From positions 1 through 41,966 of the forward strand of contig JASLPR010000055.1 of NCBI GenBank assembly GCA_030744875.1: a stretch of 41,966 bases of DNA, written 5' to 3'. Shown one piece after another: positions 1 to 7,837 of this stretch (the first letter of the stretch is position 1; the number at the start of each line of letters is the position of its first letter). A program made the position numbers and the translations under genes. The notes under the pieces are model-generated. The model was not told the origin of the DNA and searched no databases. It saw only the letters and a list, made by a program, of their open reading frames with translations. Source of the DNA: Chloroflexota bacterium (GTDB taxonomy: Bacteria; Chloroflexota; UBA11872; VXNJ01).

Positions 1-4
1 CAGC

Positions 5-39
5 AAAAAGCGGGCCTGAAGGAGAGAATCCGGCCCGCT
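5..39 (-). terminator. Rho-independent terminator of the dksA-like gene
   Basis: Read on the minus strand, an 8-bp perfect stem (AGCGGGCC / GGCCCGCT) with a 15-nt loop is followed directly by TTTTT. It lies 15 nt past the stop of the dksA-like gene. It is the only clear U-tract terminator in the window. Confidence 0.85.
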
Positions 40-53
40 CTGCGCGGGAGTGG

Positions 54-302
54 CTAGTTGGAGTTGGACAGCGGCAGCGGCCGGGAGGCCTTCTGCGCGC
101 AACTGGCGCAGTCGCTGGCGCCGGGGATCAATTCGAGGCGACCGGCCTCGATATCTTCGCCGCAGATGGTGCAGACGCCGGTGCTTTCGCCCTCGGGAAG
201 CGAGTGCAGGGCGGCGTCGATGGCGGCTTGAATCAGCTGCTGGCTCTGTTCCTGGCCGCTGTCGGCCAGTCCGTCAATTAGTGGTCCGGATGAATCTGAC
301 AT
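54..302 (-). CDS. DksA/TraR-family C4 zinc-finger protein
   Basis: An 82-aa protein of the DksA/TraR type. The C-terminal half has two Cys pairs, CTIC (about residue 43) and CASC (about residue 65), the C4 zinc-finger pattern of the family. The N-terminal part is short and acidic and lacks the long coiled coil of full DksA, so it resembles the small TraR/YbiI-like members. Family members bind the RNA polymerase secondary channel and modulate initiation; whether this one does is inference. The ATG has a strong GGAAGGGGGG Shine-Dalgarno just upstream. The gene is monocistronic, with its own promoter (416-444) and terminator (5-39). The 118-aa ORF on the other strand is a shadow. Confidence 0.85.
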   Translation of the reverse strand: MSDSSGPLIDGLADSGQEQSQQLIQAAIDAALHSLPEGESTGVCTICGEDIEAGRLELIPGASDCASCAQKASRPLPLSNSN

Positions 303-697
303 TTCTGTGGCCCCCCCTTCCGATTGTCTTGAATGGTTGTGATTGGATTGTGGGCACGGTGTATATCGCTCGAGACGCGGCGGGCGTTACTCAGCTGCCC
401 CTCTGAGCACGGGGAAGATTATGACCTGAGTCCTTACTTGTCAAGTGTCTTTCTTAACGCCTATCAGAACGGCGACCGAACGACGGCCTGCGAACTGCCG
501 GGTCAACCCGGTTTTCGCGAGGATCGTAGGGCGCGCCCCGGGTCCTGACTATGAGTTGGCTAACCAAATGACAACGGTTTGCGATCGGCCGGCAAGTTTG
601 TGACCGCCCGCCGATCCCCCGGCGGAGTGCGCCACCCGCCGGCGACCGCCCTCGACTCGCGGTCAGTTATCCTTCGGAGCGCCGATCCGCGCAGCGG
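303..697. other. Intergenic region with dksA promoter, otherwise no gene seen
   Basis: This is about 395 bases between the amidohydrolase stop and the dksA-like start. Apart from the minus-strand promoter and the dksA 5' leader I see no supported gene. The 71-aa plus ORF (333-548) has unremarkable composition and no ribosome binding site. Around 580-615 is a GC-rich GATCGG / CCGATC inverted repeat that could end transcription of the minus-strand operon. Confidence 0.5.
416..444 (-). promoter_or_regulatory. Sigma70-type promoter for the dksA-like gene
   Basis: On the minus strand a perfect -35 TTGACA (439-444) is followed by CATAAT (418-423, 15-nt spacer) or TAATCT (416-421, 17-nt spacer). 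It sits about 115 nt upstream of the dksA-like ATG in AT-richer sequence. It is the best consensus promoter in the window. Confidence 0.75.
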
Positions 698-1399
698 CTA
701 CAGCCCGTAGATCTCCGCCAGGTTGTCGCCAAAGATCGCCGCCTGGTCGGCGTCCGGTAGGCCCAGCCGCCGGATCGACTCCACCGCCAGGTCCGGGTAG
801 GCCCGCGGGGCGTTGGAGCCAAACACCACCCGCTGCGCGCCGATCAGGTCGACCGCCGCCTGGATCATCGATGGCTCGTAAGCGGCGATCGTCGTGCCGA
901 GCCACAAATTGTCCTGCTGCTGCGCCGCCGCCAGCGCGCTGTCCGCCCAGTAGCGGTGGCCCATGTGATCCATGATGAACGGGACGTCCGGGTAGCGGCC
1001 GGCGGCCACCGCGATCTCGAGCGGGTGGGCCGGGGAACTGGTGGAGTGGATCGTCACCGGGACTTTGTGGGCGCGGGCGATCTCGATGAGCGGGTCGACC
1101 GACGCGTCGAGGATGCGATAGCCGTGCCGCGGGGGCATCAGCTTGAGCCCCTGCATGCCGTCTTCGCTGAGGGCGCGCTCGAGTTCGGCGTTGGCCTCGT
1201 CGCCGAGCGCGGCGCTGACGCAGGCGCAGGGGATCAGCCGGGGGTTGCCGGCCGCCGCCGCGGCGATGGCGCGGTTGTCGGGGTGCATCACCGGCGACGG
1301 CATCAGGATGATCGTCTCGATGCCGGCCGCGTCTTCCATGGCCAGGAGTTCGTCGAGGTTGGCGCCTTCGCCGAGATAGGCTTCGAAATCGCCGGTCAT
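698..1399 (-). CDS. Amidohydrolase-2-like TIM-barrel protein lacking key metal ligands
   Basis: A 233-aa protein of the Amidohydro_2 (COG2159) fold. Recognisable blocks are an LDELLAMEDAAGIE helix near the N-terminus, a strand-5-like VPVTIHS, a strand-6-like IMDHMG and the terminal VVFGSNAP. Active members usually start with DxHxH and end with GSDxP. Here the N-terminus reads DFEAYLG and the last motif has Asn for Asp, so three usual metal ligands appear replaced; only the two central His remain. The start is well fixed: AAGGAAG lies 7 nt upstream of ATG, 13 nt after the preceding stop. It is last in a run with the Ldh_2 dehydrogenase and the aminotransferase, suggesting a small catabolic operon. 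Fold is fairly sure; activity is doubtful. Confidence 0.75.
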   Translation of the reverse strand: MTGDFEAYLGEGANLDELLAMEDAAGIETIILMPSPVMHPDNRAIAAAAAGNPRLIPCACVSAALGDEANAELERALSEDGMQGLKLMPPRHGYRILDASVDPLIEIARAHKVPVTIHSTSSPAHPLEIAVAAGRYPDVPFIMDHMGHRYWADSALAAAQQQDNLWLGTTIAAYEPSMIQAAVDLIGAQRVVFGSNAPRAYPDLAVESIRRLGLPDADQAAIFGDNLAEIYGL

Positions 1400-1412
1400 A
1401 GTGAGCTTCCTT

Positions 1413-2462
1413 CTACCAGGTTGGCGCGACGTTGAAGGTGTCGCCCATCTTTACGAGCACATCGAGTTCCTGTTGCTGGAAGGGGATGCCGTCGGCCGTG
1501 CGCTGGGCGTGGGTGGCCCACTCGATTTCCCCCGGAAGGTTGACGCGCTCGAAACCGGGGCGCGGCTTGACGTCGTGCAGGATGCGGCTGTGCTCGGTCA
1601 TGGTGTCGGCGAAGCCGGCCAGCGGCACGAACGCTTCGATGTTGATGGCCATGAAGAAGTGCCCGCTCTGGTTGCCCTGGCCGGCGATCGCGGCGTCGAG
1701 CCCTTTGATCGTGGACGGCAGCCCGCCGGTGAGGGCGCCGGCCAGGATGTCGAGCACCACGCCGATGCTGTACCCCTTGGGCCCGCCGGCCGGCAGGATG
1801 GCGCTGACGGCGTTGGGATCGTTGGTGTCTTGGCCGTCCGCATCGATGGCCCAGCCGGTGGGAATGGAGTCGCCGCGGATGCTAGCCATCATGACTTTGC
1901 CCATCGCGGCAGCGCCGGTGGCCATGTCCAGGACGATCGGGTCGGTCTCGGCGTTGGGGATGGCGTAGGCCATCGGCATGTTGCCCTGGGCGACTTCGAC
2001 GCCGCCGAAGGGCGCGGCGGTCAGGCGGCTGCCGTTGCTGCAGGCGAAGCCGATCATGCCCTCGGACGGGGCCATCAACGCCCAGTGGGCGGCGGCGCCG
2101 AAATGGCGGGAGTTATTCACCGCCACCACCCCGATGGCGCCGGCGCGGGCCTTCTGGATGGCCAGGCCCATGGCGTGGTGGGAGACCACCTGGCCCTGGC
2201 CGCGGTCGCCGTCGAGGAGCGCGTGGGAGGGGCTGTCGCGCAGGCTTGTAATGTCCGGCGTGGTATTAGTGTGGCCTGCGCGGATCTCTTCCAGGTAGCC
2301 GGGTTGCAGGCGCACCACGCCGTGGGAGTAGATGCCGCGCAGGTCGGCCCCGACCAGGCTGGTGGCTACAACCGCGGCGTCGTCGTCGGGCAGGCCGACG
2401 GCCGCAAACAGGCTGGCGCTGAATCGGCGCAAGGCCGCGGCGTCGATGGTGGCTTGGCTCAT
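1413..2462 (-). CDS. Ldh_2-family (malate / L-lactate / sulfolactate-type) dehydrogenase
   Basis: A 349-aa protein, full length for the PF02615 family of NAD(P)-dependent 2-hydroxyacid and ureidoglycolate dehydrogenases. Family blocks visible in order are SHGVVR (about residue 45), NSRHFGAA (about 110), DMATGAAAMGK (about 175) and GPKGYSIGVVLDILAGALTGG (about 230). It oxidises a 2-hydroxyacid or reduces a 2-oxoacid; the substrate cannot be read from sequence. The start at MSQATID is preferred over the long upstream ORF because GGGAG lies upstream and the extension overlaps the aminotransferase. It is 22 nt downstream of the aminotransferase and 13 nt upstream of the amidohydrolase. Archaeal ComC belongs to this family and a comB-like gene sits at the window end, so sulfolactate is one option, unproven. 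Confidence 0.88.
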   Translation of the reverse strand: MSQATIDAAALRRFSASLFAAVGLPDDDAAVVATSLVGADLRGIYSHGVVRLQPGYLEEIRAGHTNTTPDITSLRDSPSHALLDGDRGQGQVVSHHAMGLAIQKARAGAIGVVAVNNSRHFGAAAHWALMAPSEGMIGFACSNGSRLTAAPFGGVEVAQGNMPMAYAIPNAETDPIVLDMATGAAAMGKVMMASIRGDSIPTGWAIDADGQDTNDPNAVSAILPAGGPKGYSIGVVLDILAGALTGGLPSTIKGLDAAIAGQGNQSGHFFMAINIEAFVPLAGFADTMTEHSRILHDVKPRPGFERVNLPGEIEWATHAQRTADGIPFQQQELDVLVKMGDTFNVAPTW

Positions 2463-2484
2463 GGCTGACGCTCCCGGTGGCGGG

Positions 2485-3696
2485 TCATTCCCGCTGGTAG
2501 CAGAGTTCGCGGACGACCTCGCTGAAAATGGCGACGCCGGCGGCGATCTGCTCGGATTTTTCCAGGCTGTAGGCCAGGCGGACGTAACCGTCTTCGTGCT
2601 CGTCCATGCGAAAGGCCTTGCCGGGCCAGATATCGACCCCGCGGGCCATGGTCGCACGTTCCAATTCGCCCGAGTCAACGCCGTCCGGCAGCTTGACCCA
2701 GATGAAGAATCCGCCTTCGGGGCGGCTCCAGGTAGCGATGCCGCCCAGGCCTTCCTCGAGGGCCGCCAGCATGGCGTCGCGCCGCCCATGATAGACCTCG
2801 CGCAGCTCCTCCACATGGCCTTCCAGGTGCTCTTGCATGTAGGTGGCGACGACCCGGGACATGAACGGGTTGGACCCGAGATCGAACTTGTACAGCATCA
2901 TCGCCTCACGGATTTCGGCCGGGGCGATCGCCCAGCCGAGGCGCACGCCGGCGCCTAGGATCTTGGAGAACGTCCCGGTGCGAATGACGTGGCTGCGGGC
3001 TTTGTCTAGCTCGTAGTAGCTGGGCAGCGACTCGCCGGCGAAGCGCAACTCGAAATAGGCGTCGTCCTCCAGAATCAGGAAGCGGTGCCGTCGGGCGAGA
3101 TCCAGCACCTGGCGGCGCCGTTCCAGTGTGGTGGTAGTGCCCATCGGGTTCTGGAAATTGGGGATTGTGTAGAACAAGCGCATGCGCTCGCCGTCGGGGA
3201 GCCTGTCAACCGCCCGCTCGATGTCCGCGATGATCGGGCCATCCTCATCCCAGCGGACCGGGATTGAGTGCGGGCCGAAGGCCCTGAAGACCAGCGTGCC
3301 CCAGCTGGCTTCGTCGATCAGCATTGGCGCGCCGCGGTCCAGGAAGGCCTGGGCGGCCAGGCCGATGGCCTGGGCGGCGCCGGTGGTGATGATGACATCG
3401 TCGGCCGTGATCCGCAGGGTCTCCATGCTGTTGGTTTTATCGGCCACCACTTGGCGTAGCGGCGCGTAGCCGTCGCGGGCGCCGTAGAGCAGCGCCGAGC
3501 GGTCGTTTTCGAGTACGGTTTGCATCGCCGTCGCCAGGTCTTCCACCGGCATCGAGTGCGGGTCGGGCTGACCGCTGCTGAGGCTGATGCGGATGTCCGG
3601 AGTCGAGGCGCCCCCCTCGTCGGTGTCGGTCTTGCGGCGAGCGCGGGCGTCGGCCGAGAGCAGGGTTTCGATGTCGAGGGCGCTGGTGTGGGGCAT
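2485..3696 (-). CDS. PLP-dependent aminotransferase, class I/II (MocR / 2-aminoadipate type)
   Basis: A 403-aa fold-type I aminotransferase. Visible motifs are TTGAAQAI in the PLP-phosphate region, YTIPNFQNPMG (the Asn-Pro signature), LEDDAYFELRF (Asp contacting the PLP ring nitrogen), TFSKILGAGVRLGW with the Schiff-base Lys, and a late VRLAYS with the substrate-carboxylate Arg. It resembles the stand-alone catalytic half of MocR-like proteins and LysN-type transaminases; no helix-turn-helix domain is present. The start at MPHTSA has AGAGG upstream; the 35-residue upstream extension in the ORF track is Arg-rich and unlikely to be coding. It heads a three-gene run with the dehydrogenase and the amidohydrolase-like protein and ends in TGA. 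The amino donor and substrate are unknown. Confidence 0.88.
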   Translation of the reverse strand: MPHTSALDIETLLSADARARRKTDTDEGGASTPDIRISLSSGQPDPHSMPVEDLATAMQTVLENDRSALLYGARDGYAPLRQVVADKTNSMETLRITADDVIITTGAAQAIGLAAQAFLDRGAPMLIDEASWGTLVFRAFGPHSIPVRWDEDGPIIADIERAVDRLPDGERMRLFYTIPNFQNPMGTTTTLERRRQVLDLARRHRFLILEDDAYFELRFAGESLPSYYELDKARSHVIRTGTFSKILGAGVRLGWAIAPAEIREAMMLYKFDLGSNPFMSRVVATYMQEHLEGHVEELREVYHGRRDAMLAALEEGLGGIATWSRPEGGFFIWVKLPDGVDSGELERATMARGVDIWPGKAFRMDEHEDGYVRLAYSLEKSEQIAAGVAIFSEVVRELCYQRE

Positions 3697-3800
3697 CGGG
3701 TCCTCTCGGGCGCGGTGGACGTGGTGCGAATGAGTGCGAATTGTAGCGCCACGGGGATGGCTGCGCCGCTCACGGGCTGCCAGGCCGGCCCCCGGACGCA

Positions 3801-3832
3801 ACGAAGCCGGCCCGTCGGCGGGCCGGCTTCGT
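3801..3832 (-). terminator. GC-rich hairpin downstream of groEL, no U-tract
   Basis: A perfect 14-bp inverted repeat, ACGAAGCCGGCCCG with a TCGG loop and CGGGCCGGCTTCGT, lies 17 nt past the groEL stop. No T-run follows on the minus strand, so it may work as a U-less terminator or protect the transcript's 3' end. Confidence 0.6.
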
Positions 3833-3849
3833 GAGCAATCAGTCGGGGG

Positions 3850-5577
3850 TTACATCCCCATGCCACCCATGCCGGGCATTCCGCCCATTCCGCCCATGCC
3901 GCCCATTCCGCCCATGCCACCCATGCCACCCATGCCACCCATGTCGGGCATGCCCATGCCGCCGGCCTGCTCGGGGGGCAGCGCCATCGGGGTCTCGCTG
4001 AGATCGGCGATGACGACTTCGGTGGTCAGGATCATGCTGGCGGCGCTGACGGCGTTGACGATGGCCTCAATGGTGACCCCGGCGGCGTCGACGACGCCGA
4101 GTTCATAGAGGTCGCCGTAGGTCTGCGTGACCGTGTCGTAGCCGAACCAGGGGTCGTCGGCCTCGCTGGTGCGGGATGCGACGATCGGGGCCACCACGCC
4201 GGCGTTCTCGGCAATGCGGCGCAGCGGGCCTTCGAGGGCCTCTGTGAGGACGCGCGCTCCGGTGAGGGCGTCGCCCTCGAATTGATCGAGGTCGATGGCC
4301 TGGGCCGCGCGCAGGGAGGCGGTGCCGCCGCCGGGGACGATGCCGTCGCGAATGGCGGCCTTGGTGGTCGAGACGCCGTCTTCGGCACGACCCTTGCGTT
4401 CGCGTTGTTCGACCTCGGTGTTGGCACCGATTTCGAGGATGCCGACGCCGCCGGTCATCCGGGCGAGGCGCTCTTCCAGTTTCTCGCGTTCCCAGTCGGT
4501 GTCGATGAGCGCGATCTGCGCCCGCAGCGTCTCGCAGCGGGCGTCGACAGCGGTGTCGTGGCCGCTGCCTTCGAGGATCACGCTGGCCTGGCGGTTGACA
4601 GTGACGCGGGCGCACCTGCCCAGCCATTCCACCGGCACGTTGTCCCAGGAGACGCCGGTCTCCTCGGACACGACCTCGGCGCCGGTCAGCGCGCCGACGT
4701 CTTGCAGGATGCCCTTCATGCGCTCGCCGTAGGAGGGCGCCTTGATGGCCACCGTGTTCAGCACGCCGCGCAGTTTGTTCATGATGGCCAAGGCCAGGGC
4801 GTCGCCGGTGAGATCGGTGGCGACGATGAACAGGTTGCGGATGCCGGCGGCCATGATCTTCTCGAGGAAGGGCAGGAAGTCGGCGGCGCTGGAGATGCGC
4901 TGGTCGGTGAGCAGGATGGCCGGCTCCTCGATCATGGCCTCCATGCGGTCGGTGTTGGTGACGAAATAGGGCGATAGCCAGCCCTTGTCGAGCTGCATGC
5001 CTTCGACAAACCGCGCTGCCAGCGGGACGTTGGTGCGGCTGTCGTCGACCAGGACCATGCCGTCGGTGCCGACGCGGTCCATGATGTCGGCGATGGTGGC
5101 GCCGATGCCGGCGTCGTTGGCGGCGATGGTGGCCACGCGTTGGATGTCGGCCGCTTCCGAGACCGGCCGGGCCAGTTCGCGGATGGCGTCGACGGCCATG
5201 GTGGTGGCCTGGTCGAGGCCGCGCTTCATCAACATCGGGTTGGCCCCGGCGGCGATGTTGCGCAGGCCCTCGCGGGCGATTGCCTGGGTCAGCACGACCG
5301 CCGTGGTGGTGCCGTCGCCGACGCTGTCGCCGGTCTTCTTGGCGGCTTCGCGCACGATCTGCAGGCCGACGTTCAGATACTCGTCGCCGTAGCTTTCGGC
5401 GAACTGCTCGGCGATGAGGTCGCCGTCGTTGGTGACGCGCGGCGTCCCGAAGCGATCGAACATCACGTTGCGCCCCTGGGGCCCGAGCGTGGTGCCGATG
5501 ATGTCGCCCATCAGATTGACGCCGGCGGAGAGCTTGGCGCGCGCCTCCTGGTCGAAGACTATCCCTCTATCTGGCAT
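3850..5577 (-). CDS. groL: GroEL-type chaperonin (Cpn60), divergent, with long GGM tail
   Basis: A 575-aa group I chaperonin subunit that folds proteins in a double-ring ATPase cage. Nucleotide-binding features are present: TTLGPQGRNVMF near the N-terminus, GDGTTTAVVL, the Asp before TTKAAIRDGIVPGGG, and GYDTVTQTYGDLYELGVVD near the C-terminal part of the equatorial domain. The apical region has KAPSYGERMKGILQDVGALTG, against KAPGFGDRRKAMLQDIA in typical GroEL, so the protein is divergent. The C-terminus is a long Gly-Gly-Met tail, the element that projects into the cavity. It follows groES by 32 nt in the classic groES-groEL order. No CIRCE-like TTAGCACTC repeat is visible upstream. The stop is TAA. 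Confidence 0.96.
   Translation of the reverse strand: MPDRGIVFDQEARAKLSAGVNLMGDIIGTTLGPQGRNVMFDRFGTPRVTNDGDLIAEQFAESYGDEYLNVGLQIVREAAKKTGDSVGDGTTTAVVLTQAIAREGLRNIAAGANPMLMKRGLDQATTMAVDAIRELARPVSEAADIQRVATIAANDAGIGATIADIMDRVGTDGMVLVDDSRTNVPLAARFVEGMQLDKGWLSPYFVTNTDRMEAMIEEPAILLTDQRISSAADFLPFLEKIMAAGIRNLFIVATDLTGDALALAIMNKLRGVLNTVAIKAPSYGERMKGILQDVGALTGAEVVSEETGVSWDNVPVEWLGRCARVTVNRQASVILEGSGHDTAVDARCETLRAQIALIDTDWEREKLEERLARMTGGVGILEIGANTEVEQRERKGRAEDGVSTTKAAIRDGIVPGGGTASLRAAQAIDLDQFEGDALTGARVLTEALEGPLRRIAENAGVVAPIVASRTSEADDPWFGYDTVTQTYGDLYELGVVDAAGVTIEAIVNAVSAASMILTTEVVIADLSETPMALPPEQAGGMGMPDMGGMGGMGGMGGMGGMGGMGGMPGMGGMGM
3862..3945 (-). repeat. 9-bp repeats encoding the GroEL GGM tail
   Basis: Imperfect tandem copies of ATGCCACCC / ATGCCGCCC / ATTCCGCCC encode the Gly-Gly-Met tail. 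Copies differ mainly at third positions, which suggests purifying selection on the peptide. Confidence 0.8.
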
Positions 5578-5609
5578 TTATGCGGCCCTTTTCGCTGGTA
5601 TGGAAACGG

Positions 5610-5903
5610 TTAGCCCTCGACGATAGCAAGGACGTCTTTTTCGCTGATGATCAGGTACTCGGTGTCGTTGTACTTGACCTCGGTGCCGGCGTACCTGGCG
5701 AACAGGACGGTCTGGCCTTCCTTGAGTTCGACGTCCTGCCGCTCGCCGCTGTCGAGCACCCGGCCGGGGCCGACGGAAATGACTTTGCCCTCCATGGGCT
5801 TCTCTTTGGCGGTATCGGGCAGTACGAGGCCGGAACTGGTCACTTCGTCGCGAACCTCGGGCTTCACAACCAGGCGGTCTCCGAGCGGTTGGATGGTCGT
5901 CAC
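5610..5903 (-). CDS. groES: Co-chaperonin GroES (Cpn10)
   Basis: A 97-aa co-chaperonin, normal length for the family, which caps the GroEL ring. It has the N-terminal IQPLGDRLVVKP, the mobile loop with the hydrophobic SGLVLPD tripeptide region that contacts GroEL, and the conserved GKVISVGPG and GQTVLFARYAGTEV blocks. The start is GTG, with AAGGAG 8 nt upstream in ideal position. It is the first gene of the groES-groEL pair. A candidate promoter lies about 100 nt upstream (6002-6031). No CIRCE or HrcA operator is recognised, so heat regulation, if any, uses another element. Confidence 0.96.
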   Translation of the reverse strand: MTTIQPLGDRLVVKPEVRDEVTSSGLVLPDTAKEKPMEGKVISVGPGRVLDSGERQDVELKEGQTVLFARYAGTEVKYNDTEYLIISEKDVLAIVEG

Positions 5904-6001
5904 TCTGTCACTCCTTCAGAAGGGAACGAACCCCCCGGGCGCCATTGATAAGCGCGAAAACCGGGGGCGGGATGTGCGGGCGTGCTGCACCGCGGCCGCT
6001 A

Positions 6002-6031
6002 ATAATACCGACGCCCCGCCCCCTCCCGCAA
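6002..6031 (-). promoter_or_regulatory. Candidate promoter of groES-groEL
   Basis: On the minus strand TTGCGG (6026-6031) and TATTAT (6002-6007) are separated by 18 nt, about 100 nt before the groES GTG. A second AT-rich spot (CTTATCAAT, near 5945-5953) lies closer but has no -35 partner. Confidence 0.4.
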
Positions 6032-6113
6032 CCAGTAGATCGGTAGCGGCCTCAAGGCCGGGGGCGGGTTCTCCGAATATTGACTTGATGAACACCGGAA
6101 ACACCAGCCTTTG

Positions 6114-6847
6114 ATGCGCAGCGGCATTCCGCGGATGGCCGCCCGCATGCAGCAGATCCAGAGCCGGATCGACGCAGTCAGCCGCGTCCCGTGAAGTGCC
6201 GCCGGCGAGACCACCAAGTCGGTCGGCCTGAACGTCAACGCCGGCCCGACGGCCACCGCGACCGCCGCCCAGACGGACTTCAACGCCGTCCTGCAGACGC
6301 AACTGGCGCGCGGCGTGCTCGGCGGACTCAATGACGACGAAGACGGGACAGGTTTCGGCGGCTTGCTTGACGGGACCCCGACGGGTCTGACCGACCTGCT
6401 GCCTCGACTCAACGGATCCACTGGGACGGCCTCGCTGCCGTTCGGTACCGACATCAAGTACAACCCGTTCCGCGACCTCGAAGTGACCTCGCCGTTCGGC
6501 ACCCGCGATCTGGTGCCGGCGAGCACCAGCACAACGGCCTGGACCTGGCGTTGCCGATCGGCACGTCGCTGCTTGCCATCGGTGCCGGGACCGTGTTGAG
6601 CGTCGGCGAGGACGGCGTCTTCGGCCGGAGCATGGTCTACCAGTTGGACTCCGGTGAGGTCATCCGCTACGCCCACCTGAAGTCCGAAGCGCCGTTCCTG
6701 GTGATGGCCGGTCAGCGGATTGCACCGGGACAGACGGTCGTGATATCCGGCAACACCGGCGCCTCCACCGGGCCTTACCTGCACGTTTCCGTGCAGTTGA
6801 ACGGGCAATTCGTGGACCCGCAGGCCTACCTGGCGGAACTTCCATGA
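6114..6847 (+). pseudogene. Broken M23 (LytM-like) peptidase gene
   Basis: An M23 peptidoglycan endopeptidase domain can be rebuilt only by passing a TGA (6192-6194) and a one-base frameshift near 6517. The first part, from ATG 6114, has a helical start (MAARMQQIQSRIDAVSRV) like secreted or flagellar cell-wall hydrolases. After the TGA the same frame continues with a Thr/Ala-rich linker and reaches TSPFGTRDL. The next frame carries HNGLDLALPIG (the HxxxD zinc motif), YAHL, and STGPYLHVSV. Active M23 enzymes have PHLH there, so the first His is Tyr. It is a decayed or badly sequenced cell-wall hydrolase. The next gene downstream is an unrecognised protein 154 nt away. Confidence 0.7.
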
Positions 6848-7001
6848 TGAACGGCGGCAAGATCATCGAATCAAATCTCAGAGAGCGGACGGCATCGCGG
6901 CGGTTAAGTCGCCGCGCCGTCGCGCCAAACATTGATGCAACCCCCGGGCGGACCCTCCCCAAAACACCGGTCCGTCGCGCGGAAGTGAGGTAAGCAGGCA
7001 G

Positions 7002-7649
7002 ATGAGCTCTTATTCGACGGTTCAGGCCCTGGGCTCGTTACTGCCCGAGCGGCGCGGCGCCTACCCGACGCCCGGAGTCGGCGATGGCTCGTTTGACGCC
7101 GCGGTACAGGCAGCGGTGAATGCCAACGAGGGCATAATCAGCTACGACGATTTCGCGCTGTTCTCGACGGCCCGCGGCCGCTCGCAGACCACGGTGGTGA
7201 GCGGCGACCCGGCGCCAATCGTGCTGGCTTCGGTGAATCCGCAGACCACCGCCGAAACCCCGGTGGCCGCCGCCGTGGCCGCGCCCCCGATGACCAACCG
7301 CGAGCGCTTCGGCGATCTCTACTCCAATAGCGACTTGGGCGTCGTCTGGGACGCCGACGGCGACGAGCGCCGCACCCCGGGCGGCGGCAACTCGGACGAG
7401 ATCATCAACCTGATCCACGAACTGAAGGCCCTGGGCGTGAACGACGCCGAGCGCTTCTGGCAGGGCAACGAAAATGGCGGCAAAGACCACCTGAGCGGCT
7501 TCAACCTGCTGAATCAACTAAAGCTGTCGGTGGTGCGCTCGGGGCAGGAATTGCTGACCCCGGCCGAATACCGGGCCATCGGCGCCGACATGTACACCCG
7601 CGGCATCCAGCCCAACGGGTTCCCGGACGGCTTCCTGTACGGGAGCTAG
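7002..7649 (+). CDS. Unrecognised 215-aa protein with Asp-rich loops
   Basis: I do not recognise this protein. It has no signal peptide and no membrane segment. The N-terminal half has NANEGIISYDDF, which faintly recalls a shortened EF-hand loop. A Pro/Ala/Val-rich stretch follows (about residues 80-100), then a C-terminal half with WDADGDERRTPGGG, ending in a soluble alpha-helical-looking region (LIHELKALGV, LLNQLKLSVV). The ATG has GAGG 11 nt upstream. It follows the broken M23 gene on the same strand, so it may once have shared an operon with that envelope or flagellar-type hydrolase. Calcium binding is only suggested. The intact frame over 648 bases and strong third-position GC support a real gene. 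Confidence 0.65.
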   Translation: MSSYSTVQALGSLLPERRGAYPTPGVGDGSFDAAVQAAVNANEGIISYDDFALFSTARGRSQTTVVSGDPAPIVLASVNPQTTAETPVAAAVAAPPMTNRERFGDLYSNSDLGVVWDADGDERRTPGGGNSDEIINLIHELKALGVNDAERFWQGNENGGKDHLSGFNLLNQLKLSVVRSGQELLTPAEYRAIGADMYTRGIQPNGFPDGFLYGS

Positions 7650-7658
7650 GCGGAGCGC

Positions 7659-7673
7659 GGGGCGCGACGCCCC
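7659..7673 (+). terminator. Weak GC hairpin after the unrecognised gene
   Basis: GGGGCG-CGA-CGCCCC forms a 6-bp stem 10 nt after the stop at 7649, without a T-run. It may be a terminator of the U-less kind seen after groEL and RidA. Confidence 0.3.
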
Positions 7674-7837
7674 TGAATTGATCCGGTCTTGAAACCGGCC
7701 CCAGGGCCGCGCGCCTTGCGCAGCCTTTTGTCGTTCCGGACACCGCGGCGGGATCGCCCTTCGCGGATGCTCCTGACTTCCCCCGCCGCTTACTTCACAA
7801 TAGAGGCGCCCTTTTTGCCGAAGGCCGAGGAGCCCCG

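Noticed and set aside
3850-3970. Tandem repeats as a CRISPR or satellite
   Set aside because: Short 9-bp imperfect copies within the groEL frame encode the GGM tail.
5904-6113. CIRCE operator upstream of groES
   Set aside because: No TTAGCACTC-N9-GAGTGCTAA-like repeat on either strand.
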